Shown in pieces: positions 42,526 to 49,606 of a stretch of DNA of 52,484 nt. The position numbers and the translations under genes are program-made. Every line of letters begins with the position of its first letter. Position 1 is the first letter of the stretch. The stretch comes from Pirellulales bacterium. Its GTDB lineage: Bacteria > Planctomycetota > Planctomycetia > Pirellulales > JAICIG01. The notes under the pieces were generated by a model. It had not been told where the DNA came from. It worked only from the letters and a program-made list of their open reading frames with translations, and did not search any database. The DNA is taken from contig JAICLL010000024.1 in assembly GCA_025927475.1 (NCBI GenBank), forward strand, positions 1-52,484, in the 5' to 3' direction.

Positions 42526-42903
42526 ATGTCAAAGCAAATGCATCGCTGGTTGAGCTGGGCCGTGGTGCTCGGCTATCTGCTGGCCAGCAATTGCCTCGGT
42601 CTTTGGCATTCGCATCACGGCGGGCTTCACTCATGCCAGCATGGCGCTTCGCACTCGCTTGGCTGCCCTCACGAAGCCGACGAGACTGCAATGGCCGCCG
42701 GAGAGGGGCGGCCTCATGGCTCGATGCCGGAAGACCATTGCGCGGTCTGTCGATTTTTGGCCCAGAGCGCCCTGCCGGTGACGGCGATTGCCCCGCCCAT
42801 GCTCGGCGAATTGGTCGTCGAGGCGCGAATCGCCCCGCCCGTTGCTCCCATCGTCTGGAGCGTCAGCGGTGGGGCAGCACGGGCGCCTCCTTGCGACGCT
42901 TGA
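42526..42903 (+). CDS. Exported Cys/His-rich hypothetical protein
   Basis: The 125-residue protein begins MSKQMHRWLSWAVVLGYLLA, a signal peptide or membrane anchor. A His/Cys-rich region follows (LWHSHHGGLHSCQHGASHSL, GCPHEADE) and then EDHCAVCRFLAQSALPVTAI with HCAVC. The density of His and Cys suggests metal binding, and the general pattern resembles DUF2946-like small exported proteins, but I cannot assign a family. ATG 42526 is chosen because the upstream ATG 42481 lies within the -10 box of the promoter at 42453-42482. It diverges from ftsH. The next gene, a DUF1559 protein, starts 174 bp downstream; no terminator is seen in that gap. Confidence 0.7.
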   Translation: MSKQMHRWLSWAVVLGYLLASNCLGLWHSHHGGLHSCQHGASHSLGCPHEADETAMAAGEGRPHGSMPEDHCAVCRFLAQSALPVTAIAPPMLGELVVEARIAPPVAPIVWSVSGGAARAPPCDA

Positions 42904-43077
42904 ACGCTTGTTCGATGCGTATGCGTCCCTAGATCGGCAGCGCAGCTCCGTCTTGCGAGACTGACCGGCTCCGGTTGAAAAGCCTGATCTACGGCCGCCT
43001 TCCGACCGATTCCCGCGCCTCCCGCTGCGCGATTGCGCCACGGGGTGCGCGTCTCCATCCGGTGCCAGTACATTCTC

Positions 43078-44064
43078 ATGCCACATCCACGCCAGGCTTT
43101 CACGCTCATCGAGCTGTTGGTGGTCATTGCCATCATCGGCATCCTGACCGCCCTGTTGCTGCCCGCGGTGCAGGCGGCCCGCGAGTCGGCCCGCCGCACA
43201 CAATGCGATAACAACCTGAAACAGATCGGCGTGGGCCTGCACGCCTACCACGATGCGCTCGGCCGGTTTCCGCCGGCCTATGTCGTCTCGCCGCTAAGCA
43301 ACACGCTGATGGGCCCGCCCGACGCCGCCACAGGCGACACCGGTCCCGGCTGGGGATTTTTAATGCTCAGCCTGTCCTATCAAGAGCAAGCGCCGCTGGC
43401 AGCCTCGTTCAACGTGCATTTGCCCTGCTGGTCGCCGGCCAATGCGGCGCCCGCCAAGACGGTGCTGCCGGGGTATGTGTGCCCCACGGCGCTTCAAATG
43501 ACGCCGGTTTATAACGTGGTCGACGCGTCGGGCAACTCGCGGGCGGTCTTCGCCAGATCGAATTATGTGGCGATGGCCGGTCGCGGTGCGCCTTGGGACA
43601 ATTACTGCGATCCCGCGACCGATCTTTCGGGCATCGCCGACGGCGTGCTGTATCGCAACAGCCACACCCGTGCGGCAGACATCGCCGATGGCCTGAGTCA
43701 GACGATGATGGTGGCCGAAAAAACGCCCTTCCATAGCGATTCGACGTGGGTCGGCGTGGTGCCGGGCGCGGTGACCAACCCCTCGCCGTGGTTCGCCCTG
43801 GTCGGTTCCGATCCAGGGGCATCGCAGGTGAATGTCCATGCCGGGCCGGCGCCGCAAGAAGTGCCGCCTGTCATCAAGCCACCGAACCAGCCCTTGGCCA
43901 ATACCGACGAAGTGTGGGCCAACCATCCCCGCGGCGCGAACCTGTTGTTTTGCGACGGGCATGTGCGCTTCATCTCGGAAGACATCAATGCCCTGGTATG
44001 GTCGCGGTTGGCCACACGCGCCGGCGGCGACGTGGTGGATCACGATTCGAGCGCGTTTGATTGA
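43078..44064 (+). CDS. DUF1559 protein with type IV pilin-like N terminus
   Basis: The 328-residue protein starts [20 protein letters not shown], a prepilin-type cleavage and methylation motif followed by a hydrophobic helix. [20 protein letters not shown] and [16 protein letters not shown] open the DUF1559 (SBP_bac_10) domain. The C terminus has [20 protein letters not shown], the H-X9-DG motif. The family is hugely expanded in planctomycetes and is thought to make surface or pseudopilus structures. ATG 43078 is taken because the pilin motif begins there; the frame to 43033 adds only Arg-rich sequence. The small lipoprotein gene follows eight bases after the stop. Confidence 0.95.
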   Translation: MPHPRQAFTLIELLVVIAIIGILTALLLPAVQAARESARRTQCDNNLKQIGVGLHAYHDALGRFPPAYVVSPLSNTLMGPPDAATGDTGPGWGFLMLSLSYQEQAPLAASFNVHLPCWSPANAAPAKTVLPGYVCPTALQMTPVYNVVDASGNSRAVFARSNYVAMAGRGAPWDNYCDPATDLSGIADGVLYRNSHTRAADIADGLSQTMMVAEKTPFHSDSTWVGVVPGAVTNPSPWFALVGSDPGASQVNVHAGPAPQEVPPVIKPPNQPLANTDEVWANHPRGANLLFCDGHVRFISEDINALVWSRLATRAGGDVVDHDSSAFD

Positions 44065-44072
44065 GCCCTCCG

Positions 44073-44396
44073 ATGCCAGAAATTGCAAAGCGAACCGCCT
44101 GGCTGGTAAGCGCCGCCCTATTGGCAGCGGCGGTCGGTTGCGGACGAACGCAGCAGATCTCGCGGCCGAATCAACCGCTCATCGACGCATTGCGCACTGC
44201 CACCTCGGCCCGCATGTTGCCCTGGATCGACGAGTGCGCCAAATCGCTGGAAGAGCGCAAACAGCAGGGCGACATCACCGCCGACGAAAGCAAGGCCCTC
44301 CAGGCGGTCATCGATCTGGCCCGCGATGGCAACTGGAAAGAAGCCGAGGCCCAAGCAAAGCGCCTGGGCAAGGCACAGCGATTGTCGGGCGGCTAA
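44073..44396 (+). CDS. Small predicted lipoprotein
   Basis: The 107-residue protein has the leader RTAWLVSAALLAAAVGCGRT, with a lipobox-like AAAVGC giving a lipidated Cys at about residue 23. A helical acidic and basic region follows (RMLPWIDECAKSLEERKQQG, DITADESKALQAVIDLARDG, NWKEAEAQAKRLG). It lies eight bases after the DUF1559 gene, a common pairing in planctomycetes, and may be its membrane partner. ATG 44073 was chosen; a TTG at 44061 overlaps the previous stop. It ends in a 4-bp tail-to-tail overlap with the membrane protein on the other strand. The function is unknown. Confidence 0.8.
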   Translation: MPEIAKRTAWLVSAALLAAAVGCGRTQQISRPNQPLIDALRTATSARMLPWIDECAKSLEERKQQGDITADESKALQAVIDLARDGNWKEAEAQAKRLGKAQRLSGG

Positions 44397-45505
44397 CGTG
44401 AGCAATGGGGCACGCCCAGTTCAGGGCGCGAAAAGCTCGTCCCTACTTCGGGCGTGCTGCGCGGCGCGGCGTCGTCCGCCTCGTCGAGCTCGCGCTCGGC
44501 CTCGCGCAGCACCTTGGCGACTTCCGCCCGGCTCGACAAGTAATAGCAGACGCCGATCATGGCAATCAGAATGGTCACGGCCCGATAACCAATCGCCACA
44601 ATAAAGCCGTGGCCTTCACGGATGGCCATGTGAGCCGGCACATGGTCATACAGAAACTTGATGACCATTTCCAGCGCCCCGAGGCCGTTGACCGGCAGCG
44701 GCAGCACGCCGGTGACCATGGCCAACGGCACGATCACAAAGTGATCGGCCAGCGACGGATATTCACCCGGCAGGCCGCGAGCAACCAGATAAATCGAGAT
44801 CGTCGTCAGTGAATGCACCACGGTGCTCAACGCCGCCGACAACCACAGCATGCCCATCCGGCTGCGATAAATACGAATGGCCCCCAGCAACTTGCCGAAC
44901 ACCGGCCCGACCCTCGGCAAGCGGGCCAGCAGGGCGGAAAAGCCGCCAAAGGTGAAGCCCGGCACCAGCAGCATCAGAATGCCCGCCGCCCCGGCCGCCG
45001 AACACATCAGCGCTGCCCGGCAGATCAAGCGCACGGTTTCGTCGTTGGCGTTCCATTGACCGGTGAGCAGGCTGGCCACGCTGGCCATGACAAACAACAT
45101 GTAAAGGCCGATCACGCGGTCGAGCACCACGGTGGCCACCGCTTCGGGCCGGCGGCCGGGAAGCTGCCGGGCAATGAAGACCGCCTTGAACAAATCGCCG
45201 CCCACGCTGCCAAACGAAACAAAGTTGAGCAGGTAACCCAGGAAACCCAGCCGAAAGGCGTCGCGCAGCGAAAAGGGCAAGTCCAACGCCCGCACCAGCA
45301 CATGCCAGCGCACGAAGGTGAGCATCACCGCGCCCAGGCAGGCCAGCGCGGCCAACCCCAGCATGCCCCAATGTTTGGGCTGGTGCGCCAATTGAGCGAA
45401 GGCTTCGTTATTTCGGGCATCGACGACCAGGTAAGCGATAATGCCTAGCGAAACGCCGAATTTAACCAAATTGGCGACGAGGCGATGAAGGAAATGTCGT
45501 TTCAA
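44393..45505 (-). CDS. Flippase-like membrane protein (UPF0104/LPG_synthase_TM)
   Basis: The 370-residue polytopic protein has eight or so membrane segments and the family marks LTFVRWHVLVRALDLPFSLR, LGFLGYLLNFVSFGSVGGDL, FKAVFIARQLPGR, VATVVLDRVIGLYMLFVMAS and PLPVNGLGALEMVIKFLY. This domain is related to the membrane part of lysylphosphatidylglycerol synthase (MprF) and to AglD/UPF0104 proteins, proposed to move lipids or lipid-linked sugars. No soluble aminoacyl-transferase domain is present. The last 16 residues (GTSFSRPELGVPHCSR) look non-ancestral. It overlaps the lipoprotein gene by 4 bp at the 3' ends and precedes the tRNA-Ala region. Confidence 0.88.
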   Translation of the reverse strand: MKRHFLHRLVANLVKFGVSLGIIAYLVVDARNNEAFAQLAHQPKHWGMLGLAALACLGAVMLTFVRWHVLVRALDLPFSLRDAFRLGFLGYLLNFVSFGSVGGDLFKAVFIARQLPGRRPEAVATVVLDRVIGLYMLFVMASVASLLTGQWNANDETVRLICRAALMCSAAGAAGILMLLVPGFTFGGFSALLARLPRVGPVFGKLLGAIRIYRSRMGMLWLSAALSTVVHSLTTISIYLVARGLPGEYPSLADHFVIVPLAMVTGVLPLPVNGLGALEMVIKFLYDHVPAHMAIREGHGFIVAIGYRAVTILIAMIGVCYYLSSRAEVAKVLREAERELDEADDAAPRSTPEVGTSFSRPELGVPHCSR

Positions 45506-45554
45506 GTCAGATCGTTTGAGGGTGCGTGAACAACGCCACCAGAAGGGGCGTTGC

Positions 45555-45583
45555 TTGACAGGCGCAAACTATGGTGATAAACT
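45555..45583 (+). promoter_or_regulatory. Promoter candidate for tRNA-Ala
   Basis: A perfect TTGACA (45555-45560) is followed after 17 bp by TAAACT (45578-45583), which matches four of six bases. The predicted start lies about 70 bp upstream of the tRNA. Confidence 0.5.
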
Positions 45584-45657
45584 TTTCGGTTCGCGCGGGC
45601 AAGATCAATCGCGGCGAACATCCAGCGGCGAAGCGTGTCTTTCCGGCGTTGATTTTC

Positions 45658-45733
<76 letters not shown>

Positions 45734-45770
45734 CTTATAACTCTGGCCAGTCGTTCGACTTAGAACGTGC

Positions 45771-45829
45771 CTGCTGAAACAGCAGTGTGGCCCTTGCGAC
45801 CGGAATCGGGTCAGGTTGACCCGATTCCG
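45771..45829 (+). promoter_or_regulatory. Two perfect inverted repeats ahead of the integrase
   Basis: The first is CTGCTG-AAA-CAGCAG (45771-45785). The second is a perfect 13-bp inverted repeat, arms 45801-45813 and 45817-45829 with a GGT centre, and it ends just before the integrase ribosome site. No T-run follows, so it is not an intrinsic terminator. It could be an operator, a recombinase binding site or a hairpin limiting integrase translation. Confidence 0.6.
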
Positions 45830-45846
45830 CCGAAAGGAGCTTCACT

Positions 45847-47139
45847 GTGCGCACCCCGAAGTATCGTTTGCACAAGTCGAGCGGGCGGGCGTTGATCGAG
45901 TTCGATGGTCGCCGCTATTGGCTCGGGAAACATGGCACCGCCGAGAGCAAGGCGCGATTCAAAGCCAAGGTCGCCGAGTGGGCGGCCAAGCATGGGCGCG
46001 TGATCGAGGGCGCCTCGCCAACGCGGCCCACCGCGGGGCCCGTGCTGGTTAAAGAGTTGATCTTGCGATTCTGGTCCGAGCACGTGACGGAATACTACAA
46101 GAAGCACGGACGCCCCACGACAACTCAGAACGACATCCGCACCGCGCTCAAAACGCTCCGCCGGCTGTACGGCGATACGCCAGCCGTCGAGTTCGACCAG
46201 GTGCGACTCGACGCCTACCGCAATGAATTGATCGACGTGCGCCGCAACCGCATCGGCACGGTCAATTATCGCATCAACCACGTGCGGGAAATGTTTCGCT
46301 GGGGCGCGGAGAAAAAGATCGTGCCCGCCAGCGTTTGGCAGGAGCTGCTTACGCTCAAGAACCTGAAGCCGGGGCGCACACGCGCGGAGCCGAATCGTCG
46401 CGTGCCCCCAGTCGCCGACCAGGTCATCGAGCAGACCCTGGCCCACTTGCCGCCGATCGTGGCGGTCATGGTCCGGTTCCAACGGCTGACGGGGTGCCGC
46501 CCCGGCGAAGTTTGTTCGCTGCGTCCCTGCGATATCGAGGGGGCGCCCGGGCCAGCCCAAGCAACACCGGCCGGCGACGAGGCGCCGCCAGTGCTGCCGC
46601 TGCGCCCCGCCCCGGCCACAGCCAAAGGCGCGATGAGAGCGATATGGATCTACCGCCCCGAAGGCCACAAGACCGAACACCACGGCATCGAGCGGCGAGT
46701 GTACATTGGCCCCAAGGCGCAAGAGATTTTGCGGCCGTACCTCGACCGGCCGCCAGAAGCGTTTTGTTTCGACCGCGGCACGAACCAAAAGCGGTATGCA
46801 CCGGGTAGCTACGCCCAGGCCATACAACGAGGCCTCAAACGGCTGGCAAAATCGTTAGGCCACAAGCCGCCCAAGCCGCCCTTCGCCAAGAATGCGAAGC
46901 CGGGCCAGAAGCCGCGTCGTCGCAAGGGCTGGGTGCCGCCGCGATCGTGGTTTGAATCGGTCGGCGCGCCCTACTGGACGCCGAACCAAATCAGGCACAC
47001 CAAGGCCACGGAATTAGAAGCGACGTTCGACCCCGACGCTGCCCGCGTCGTCCTCGGGCACGGAGACCAACGCACCACGCGCATCTACGCGGAACGGGAT
47101 TTTGCACGCGCCGAAGAAGTCGCCAGGCAGATCGGCTGA
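45847..47139 (+). CDS. Tyrosine-type site-specific integrase
   Basis: The 430-residue recombinase has an Arg/Lys-rich arm-binding start (MRTPKYRLHKSSGRALIEFD), a SAM-like core-binding domain (about 65-170) and a catalytic domain. The latter shows R218 in LTGCRPGEVCSL, HHGIERRVYIG, and NQIRHTKATEL with R383 but Asn in place of the usual first His. LGHGD (H405) and the nucleophile Y414 in TTRIYAERD complete it. A Pro/Ala insert lies at about 233-260, and a basic one at about 339-362. GTG 45847 has AAGGAG eight bases upstream. It is the first gene after tRNA-Ala and presumably integrates the island at the tRNA 3' end. Tandem with the unknown 542-residue gene (12-bp gap). Confidence 0.95.
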   Translation: MRTPKYRLHKSSGRALIEFDGRRYWLGKHGTAESKARFKAKVAEWAAKHGRVIEGASPTRPTAGPVLVKELILRFWSEHVTEYYKKHGRPTTTQNDIRTALKTLRRLYGDTPAVEFDQVRLDAYRNELIDVRRNRIGTVNYRINHVREMFRWGAEKKIVPASVWQELLTLKNLKPGRTRAEPNRRVPPVADQVIEQTLAHLPPIVAVMVRFQRLTGCRPGEVCSLRPCDIEGAPGPAQATPAGDEAPPVLPLRPAPATAKGAMRAIWIYRPEGHKTEHHGIERRVYIGPKAQEILRPYLDRPPEAFCFDRGTNQKRYAPGSYAQAIQRGLKRLAKSLGHKPPKPPFAKNAKPGQKPRRRKGWVPPRSWFESVGAPYWTPNQIRHTKATELEATFDPDAARVVLGHGDQRTTRIYAERDFARAEEVARQIG

Positions 47140-47151
47140 AAGGAGATCGCA

Positions 47152-48780
47152 ATGTTGAAGTCGAAGCGGAAGCATAAGGCAACGCCGACGGGGCACCCGC
47201 GTAATTTCCCGCGCGTCGGAAGCGGCATCTACAGCGACGGCCAGCGCGTCTTGTTCGTGCCGCCAGCGGGATTATATGAAGCGCGGAATGCGGTTCTGAA
47301 ACAAAGGAAAGAAGGCAAGGCAATTTCGATCGATGAAATAGAGCGGGACACGCGATCCGACATAGTGCGGCGCAACCTGAAACGCTTCGGCGCCGTCGCA
47401 TGGTTTCGCGGGTGGCTGCTGAACGGTGACACGCCGCCCGCAGACGTGCGGGTCGCCTCGGAAGCCGACGTGCGCCGCGTAACGGCCGCCTGGAACGCGG
47501 GCAACATCATGCGTGAAATCAGCAAGCGCTACTCCGTCAGTGACTACTGCAAGTTCTTCACGAGAACGACACGGCCACAGGGCGACTTCCCAGCGGAGCG
47601 CATCGCGGATTTTTTGATCTGGCTTTTTACCGCGAAGAAGATCGACGGCTGGCTCATCCTCAAAGAGTGGACCGTAAATTTCCGCGGGCAGTTAACCCCG
47701 CGCAGCCTACGCGACGGCGCCAACGTCTCCCTGAGCTGGTACAAGAAAATGATGCGTAGCAATCCTTGGCGCTCGGCGGTTGTGACCGCCGTAGCGGCCG
47801 CGAGAGCGGGGCGCGATCCCGCGCCGCTCTTCGCCAATATGCCGGCGGAGTGGCCGCCGAATTGGCGAAAGCCCATCGACGCCGAGCGCGTCGCAAGCAT
47901 CCGTACCCGTCTGGCGGCCGGCGAATCGGCAAATTCGATCGCCGCGGCGGTCGGCTGCTGCCGAAAGACGGTCGCGCAGGTCAAAAACGGTACGCACCGG
48001 TTTGCCGCCAAGCCCGCAAACTGGCGGCGTCAACTCGACTGCGCCGTACGATTCGCCAAGGCAGCGCGAGACAGCGAAGCCGAAGCTCGCACCCGCATCG
48101 CGAAACCGAGCGATTCGGCCAGCGTGGCCGCCCTCAGAACTGAAGCAAAGCACCTGGGCGTCTGGCTTGACGTCGAGAAATGGCTTTACACCGGGCTGGC
48201 CGCCGTGGCCGCCGGAGACGAAGACGTGGACTCGTCGCGCAACAGCGGCTTTCGCCGGCGGGGACAGATCGCCGACCGCGTGTATCTACCCTTCCCACTG
48301 ATGACCGCCTTCCAAAACAAAGCCAAAGCCGCGTGGAAAGAGAGTGAAATATGGCGGCTGGCGGATGATCTTCCCTGCTTTTCCCTTTGGTTCGCGGATT
48401 CGGTTTTGCCGGCGCCAAAACGCGGACGCCGCTGCCCCTATCGCGAAGCCCTGGGCCTGGCCCAAAAGAGGTCGGCAGCATACCGCACTCTGTACCGAAA
48501 CGACCCGGAGGCGCTGCGCATTGAACGGCCGACCGTGAGGACTCCGCCGACTGATGTCGCAGCCTTGGTGCATGACAACTCGGCCGAGCCACTGCCGGAG
48601 CACAACCGTCGCCGAAGGCGCGGACGCCCGGTCGATCCCCAAGTCGCACAGCGTAACGCCGAGATGATCGAGGCATGGCGATCACGCGAGTACAGCAACT
48701 TCGGGAAACTCGGGCAAAGATTTGGCGTTTCGAGGGCCGTAGCAAAGAAGGTCATCGACTCGGCAGTGAAGCGCAACTAA
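47152..48780 (+). CDS. Unrecognised 542-residue protein with multiple helix-turn-helix segments
   Basis: ATG 47152 has AAGGAG shortly upstream, and the gene follows the integrase by 12 bp. I recognise no family. The protein is very basic and has three regions that look like helix-turn-helix units: about 104-132 (EADVRRVTAAWNAGNIMREI and SKRYSVS), about 243-282 (DAERVASIRTRLAAGESANS, IAAAVGCCRKTVAQVK) and about 505-540 (MIEAWRSREYSNFGKLGQRF, GVSRAVAKKV). A Trp-rich region (about 140-210) and an Arg-rich RRRRRGRPVDPQ segment lie between them. No catalytic motif, membrane segment or signal is seen. It could be a DNA-binding partner of the integrase, a replication initiator or a regulator of the island. 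The terminator at 48821 follows it. Confidence 0.85.
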   Translation: MLKSKRKHKATPTGHPRNFPRVGSGIYSDGQRVLFVPPAGLYEARNAVLKQRKEGKAISIDEIERDTRSDIVRRNLKRFGAVAWFRGWLLNGDTPPADVRVASEADVRRVTAAWNAGNIMREISKRYSVSDYCKFFTRTTRPQGDFPAERIADFLIWLFTAKKIDGWLILKEWTVNFRGQLTPRSLRDGANVSLSWYKKMMRSNPWRSAVVTAVAAARAGRDPAPLFANMPAEWPPNWRKPIDAERVASIRTRLAAGESANSIAAAVGCCRKTVAQVKNGTHRFAAKPANWRRQLDCAVRFAKAARDSEAEARTRIAKPSDSASVAALRTEAKHLGVWLDVEKWLYTGLAAVAAGDEDVDSSRNSGFRRRGQIADRVYLPFPLMTAFQNKAKAAWKESEIWRLADDLPCFSLWFADSVLPAPKRGRRCPYREALGLAQKRSAAYRTLYRNDPEALRIERPTVRTPPTDVAALVHDNSAEPLPEHNRRRRRGRPVDPQVAQRNAEMIEAWRSREYSNFGKLGQRFGVSRAVAKKVIDSAVKRN

Positions 48781-48797
48781 ATTGGCGTGAATTAGGT
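48779..48797 (+). repeat. Direct repeat, copy 1 (paired with 48900-48917)
   Basis: AAATTGGCGTGAATTAGGT at the end of the unknown gene is repeated with few changes as AAATTGCCCGAATTAGGT at 48900-48917, 120 bp further on. GGTTGCGC and GCGCAACC lie next to the two copies as an inverted pair. Between them is the terminator. The layout fits binding sites for the excisionase-like protein, integrase arms or the HTH protein. Confidence 0.5.
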
Positions 48798-48820
48798 TGC
48801 GCGCCCCGCTGTCAAGCCCC

Positions 48821-48845
48821 GCGGCCTTTCCGGCCGCTTTTTTTT
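48821..48845 (+). terminator. Rho-independent terminator
   Basis: GCGGCC (48821-48826), loop TTTCC and GGCCGC (48832-48837) are followed by eight T residues. It closes the integrase/unknown-protein transcription unit. It is the clearest intrinsic terminator in the window. Confidence 0.9.
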
Positions 48846-48899
48846 GCGCCCCTTTTTTCCCGCGTTTCCGCGGCTTCCGGCGCGACTTTGAGCGCAACC

Positions 48900-48917
48900 A
48901 AATTGCCCGAATTAGGT
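48900..48917 (+). repeat. Direct repeat, copy 2 (paired with 48779-48797)
   Basis: AAATTGCCCGAATTAGGT lies about 15 bp upstream of a TTGACA box (48933-48938) and 60 bp before the excisionase-like gene. It may be an operator for that gene's promoter. No good -10 box is visible at standard spacing. Confidence 0.45.
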
Positions 48918-48977
48918 GACATTTGGTGCGCGTTGACAATCGACCGCAGTTTCGGGGCACAACTGCGGAGTGTGATC

Positions 48978-49304
48978 GTGGTCGATGTCGTTCGCGGGCG
49001 CCTACCCGCACTAAAGCCGGACCGGCCGTATAGTCTGGGCCAGCTCGCGACCGCGATGGGTGTATCCCATCGCAGCATGTTGCGGGCGGTTAAGACCGGG
49101 CTCGCCCCGCGCCGCGGCGGCGAACGCATAAGGCTGCCCGGGTTTCGGGCGGGCGGGGCCTGGCGGGTGATGGGCGCCGATGCGCTAGCTTGGTTGCGGC
49201 TGATCAACGAACCGCGCGAAGTCGCCCCGCAAAGGGCGGCCGACTACGCGGGCAGGCTGCGATCACACGACGTCGACGCGCTACTCGACGCCGCGGGCTT
49301 TTGA
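48978..49304 (+). CDS. Excisionase-like helix-turn-helix protein
   Basis: The 108-residue protein contains PYSLGQLATAMGVSHRSMLR and AVKTGLAPRRGGERIRLPG, a winged helix-turn-helix of the MerR/excisionase (HTH_17) type. GGAWRVMGADALAWLRLINE completes the fold, as in proteins that bind a short operator and bend DNA. GTG 48978 is chosen because GGAG lies exactly seven bases upstream; a GTG at 48972 is too close to it. Excisionases direct the integrase towards excision and also act as repressors, which suits its place in an integrated element. It starts the rightward operon of the island's second block. No other domain is present. Confidence 0.72.
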   Translation: MVDVVRGRLPALKPDRPYSLGQLATAMGVSHRSMLRAVKTGLAPRRGGERIRLPGFRAGGAWRVMGADALAWLRLINEPREVAPQRAADYAGRLRSHDVDALLDAAGF

Positions 49305-49333
49305 TTTGTGCGAATGTGAAAGCGGGCTTGGAC

Positions 49334-49353
49334 CGCCGGCCGCCTGGCCGGCG
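49334..49353 (+). promoter_or_regulatory. Leader hairpin before the CsrA-like gene
   Basis: CGCCGGCC-GCCT-GGCCGGCG forms a perfect 8-bp stem with a 4-base loop. Nine bases later comes ATGGAGG (49361-49367), which contains both the ribosome site and an ANGGA core of the kind bound by CsrA. The arrangement could allow the CsrA-like protein to control its own translation. Confidence 0.5.
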
Positions 49354-49375
49354 CAACTGCATGGAGGTTATTCGA

Positions 49376-49606
49376 ATGTCTGATCTTCACGGGCTGCCAA
49401 TGGGCGGCCTAATCCTCACCCGCCGCGCGGGCCAAGAGGTTGTCATCGAGATCGACGGCCGCATCGTCGCCCTGGTCGAGCTCCACGACATCCCCGGCCG
49501 CGATCGGGCCCGCATCCGCGTCAGGGCCCCCAGCGACGTGCTGGTCGATCGCGCCGAGGTCTATGACCGTCGCCGCCAGGCCGCGGCGGGAGGGGCGACA
49601 CGATGA
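49376..49606 (+). CDS. CsrA-like RNA-binding protein (first copy)
   Basis: The 76-residue protein contains LILTRRAGQEVVIEIDGRIV, ALVELHDIPGRDRARIRVRA and PSDVLVDRAEVYDRRRQ. It aligns with CsrA: the LxLTRR first strand, the VRI-like central strand and the VxREExY-like end with the RNA-contact Arg. CsrA dimers bind GGA in RNA loops and block or stabilise messages. A 10-residue N-terminal extension (SDLHGLPMGG) precedes the usual start. ATG 49376 has GGAGG eight bases upstream. It heads an operon with the DnaB-N/DUF3987 gene (ATGA overlap) and the TubC-like gene. CsrA proteins on mobile elements are known; the target here is unknown. Confidence 0.82.
   Translation: MSDLHGLPMGGLILTRRAGQEVVIEIDGRIVALVELHDIPGRDRARIRVRAPSDVLVDRAEVYDRRRQAAAGGATR

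Noticed and set aside
48933..48961. TTGACA box as a full promoter for the excisionase-like gene
   Set aside because: No acceptable -10 box is found 16-18 bp downstream, so only the -35-like element is noted.
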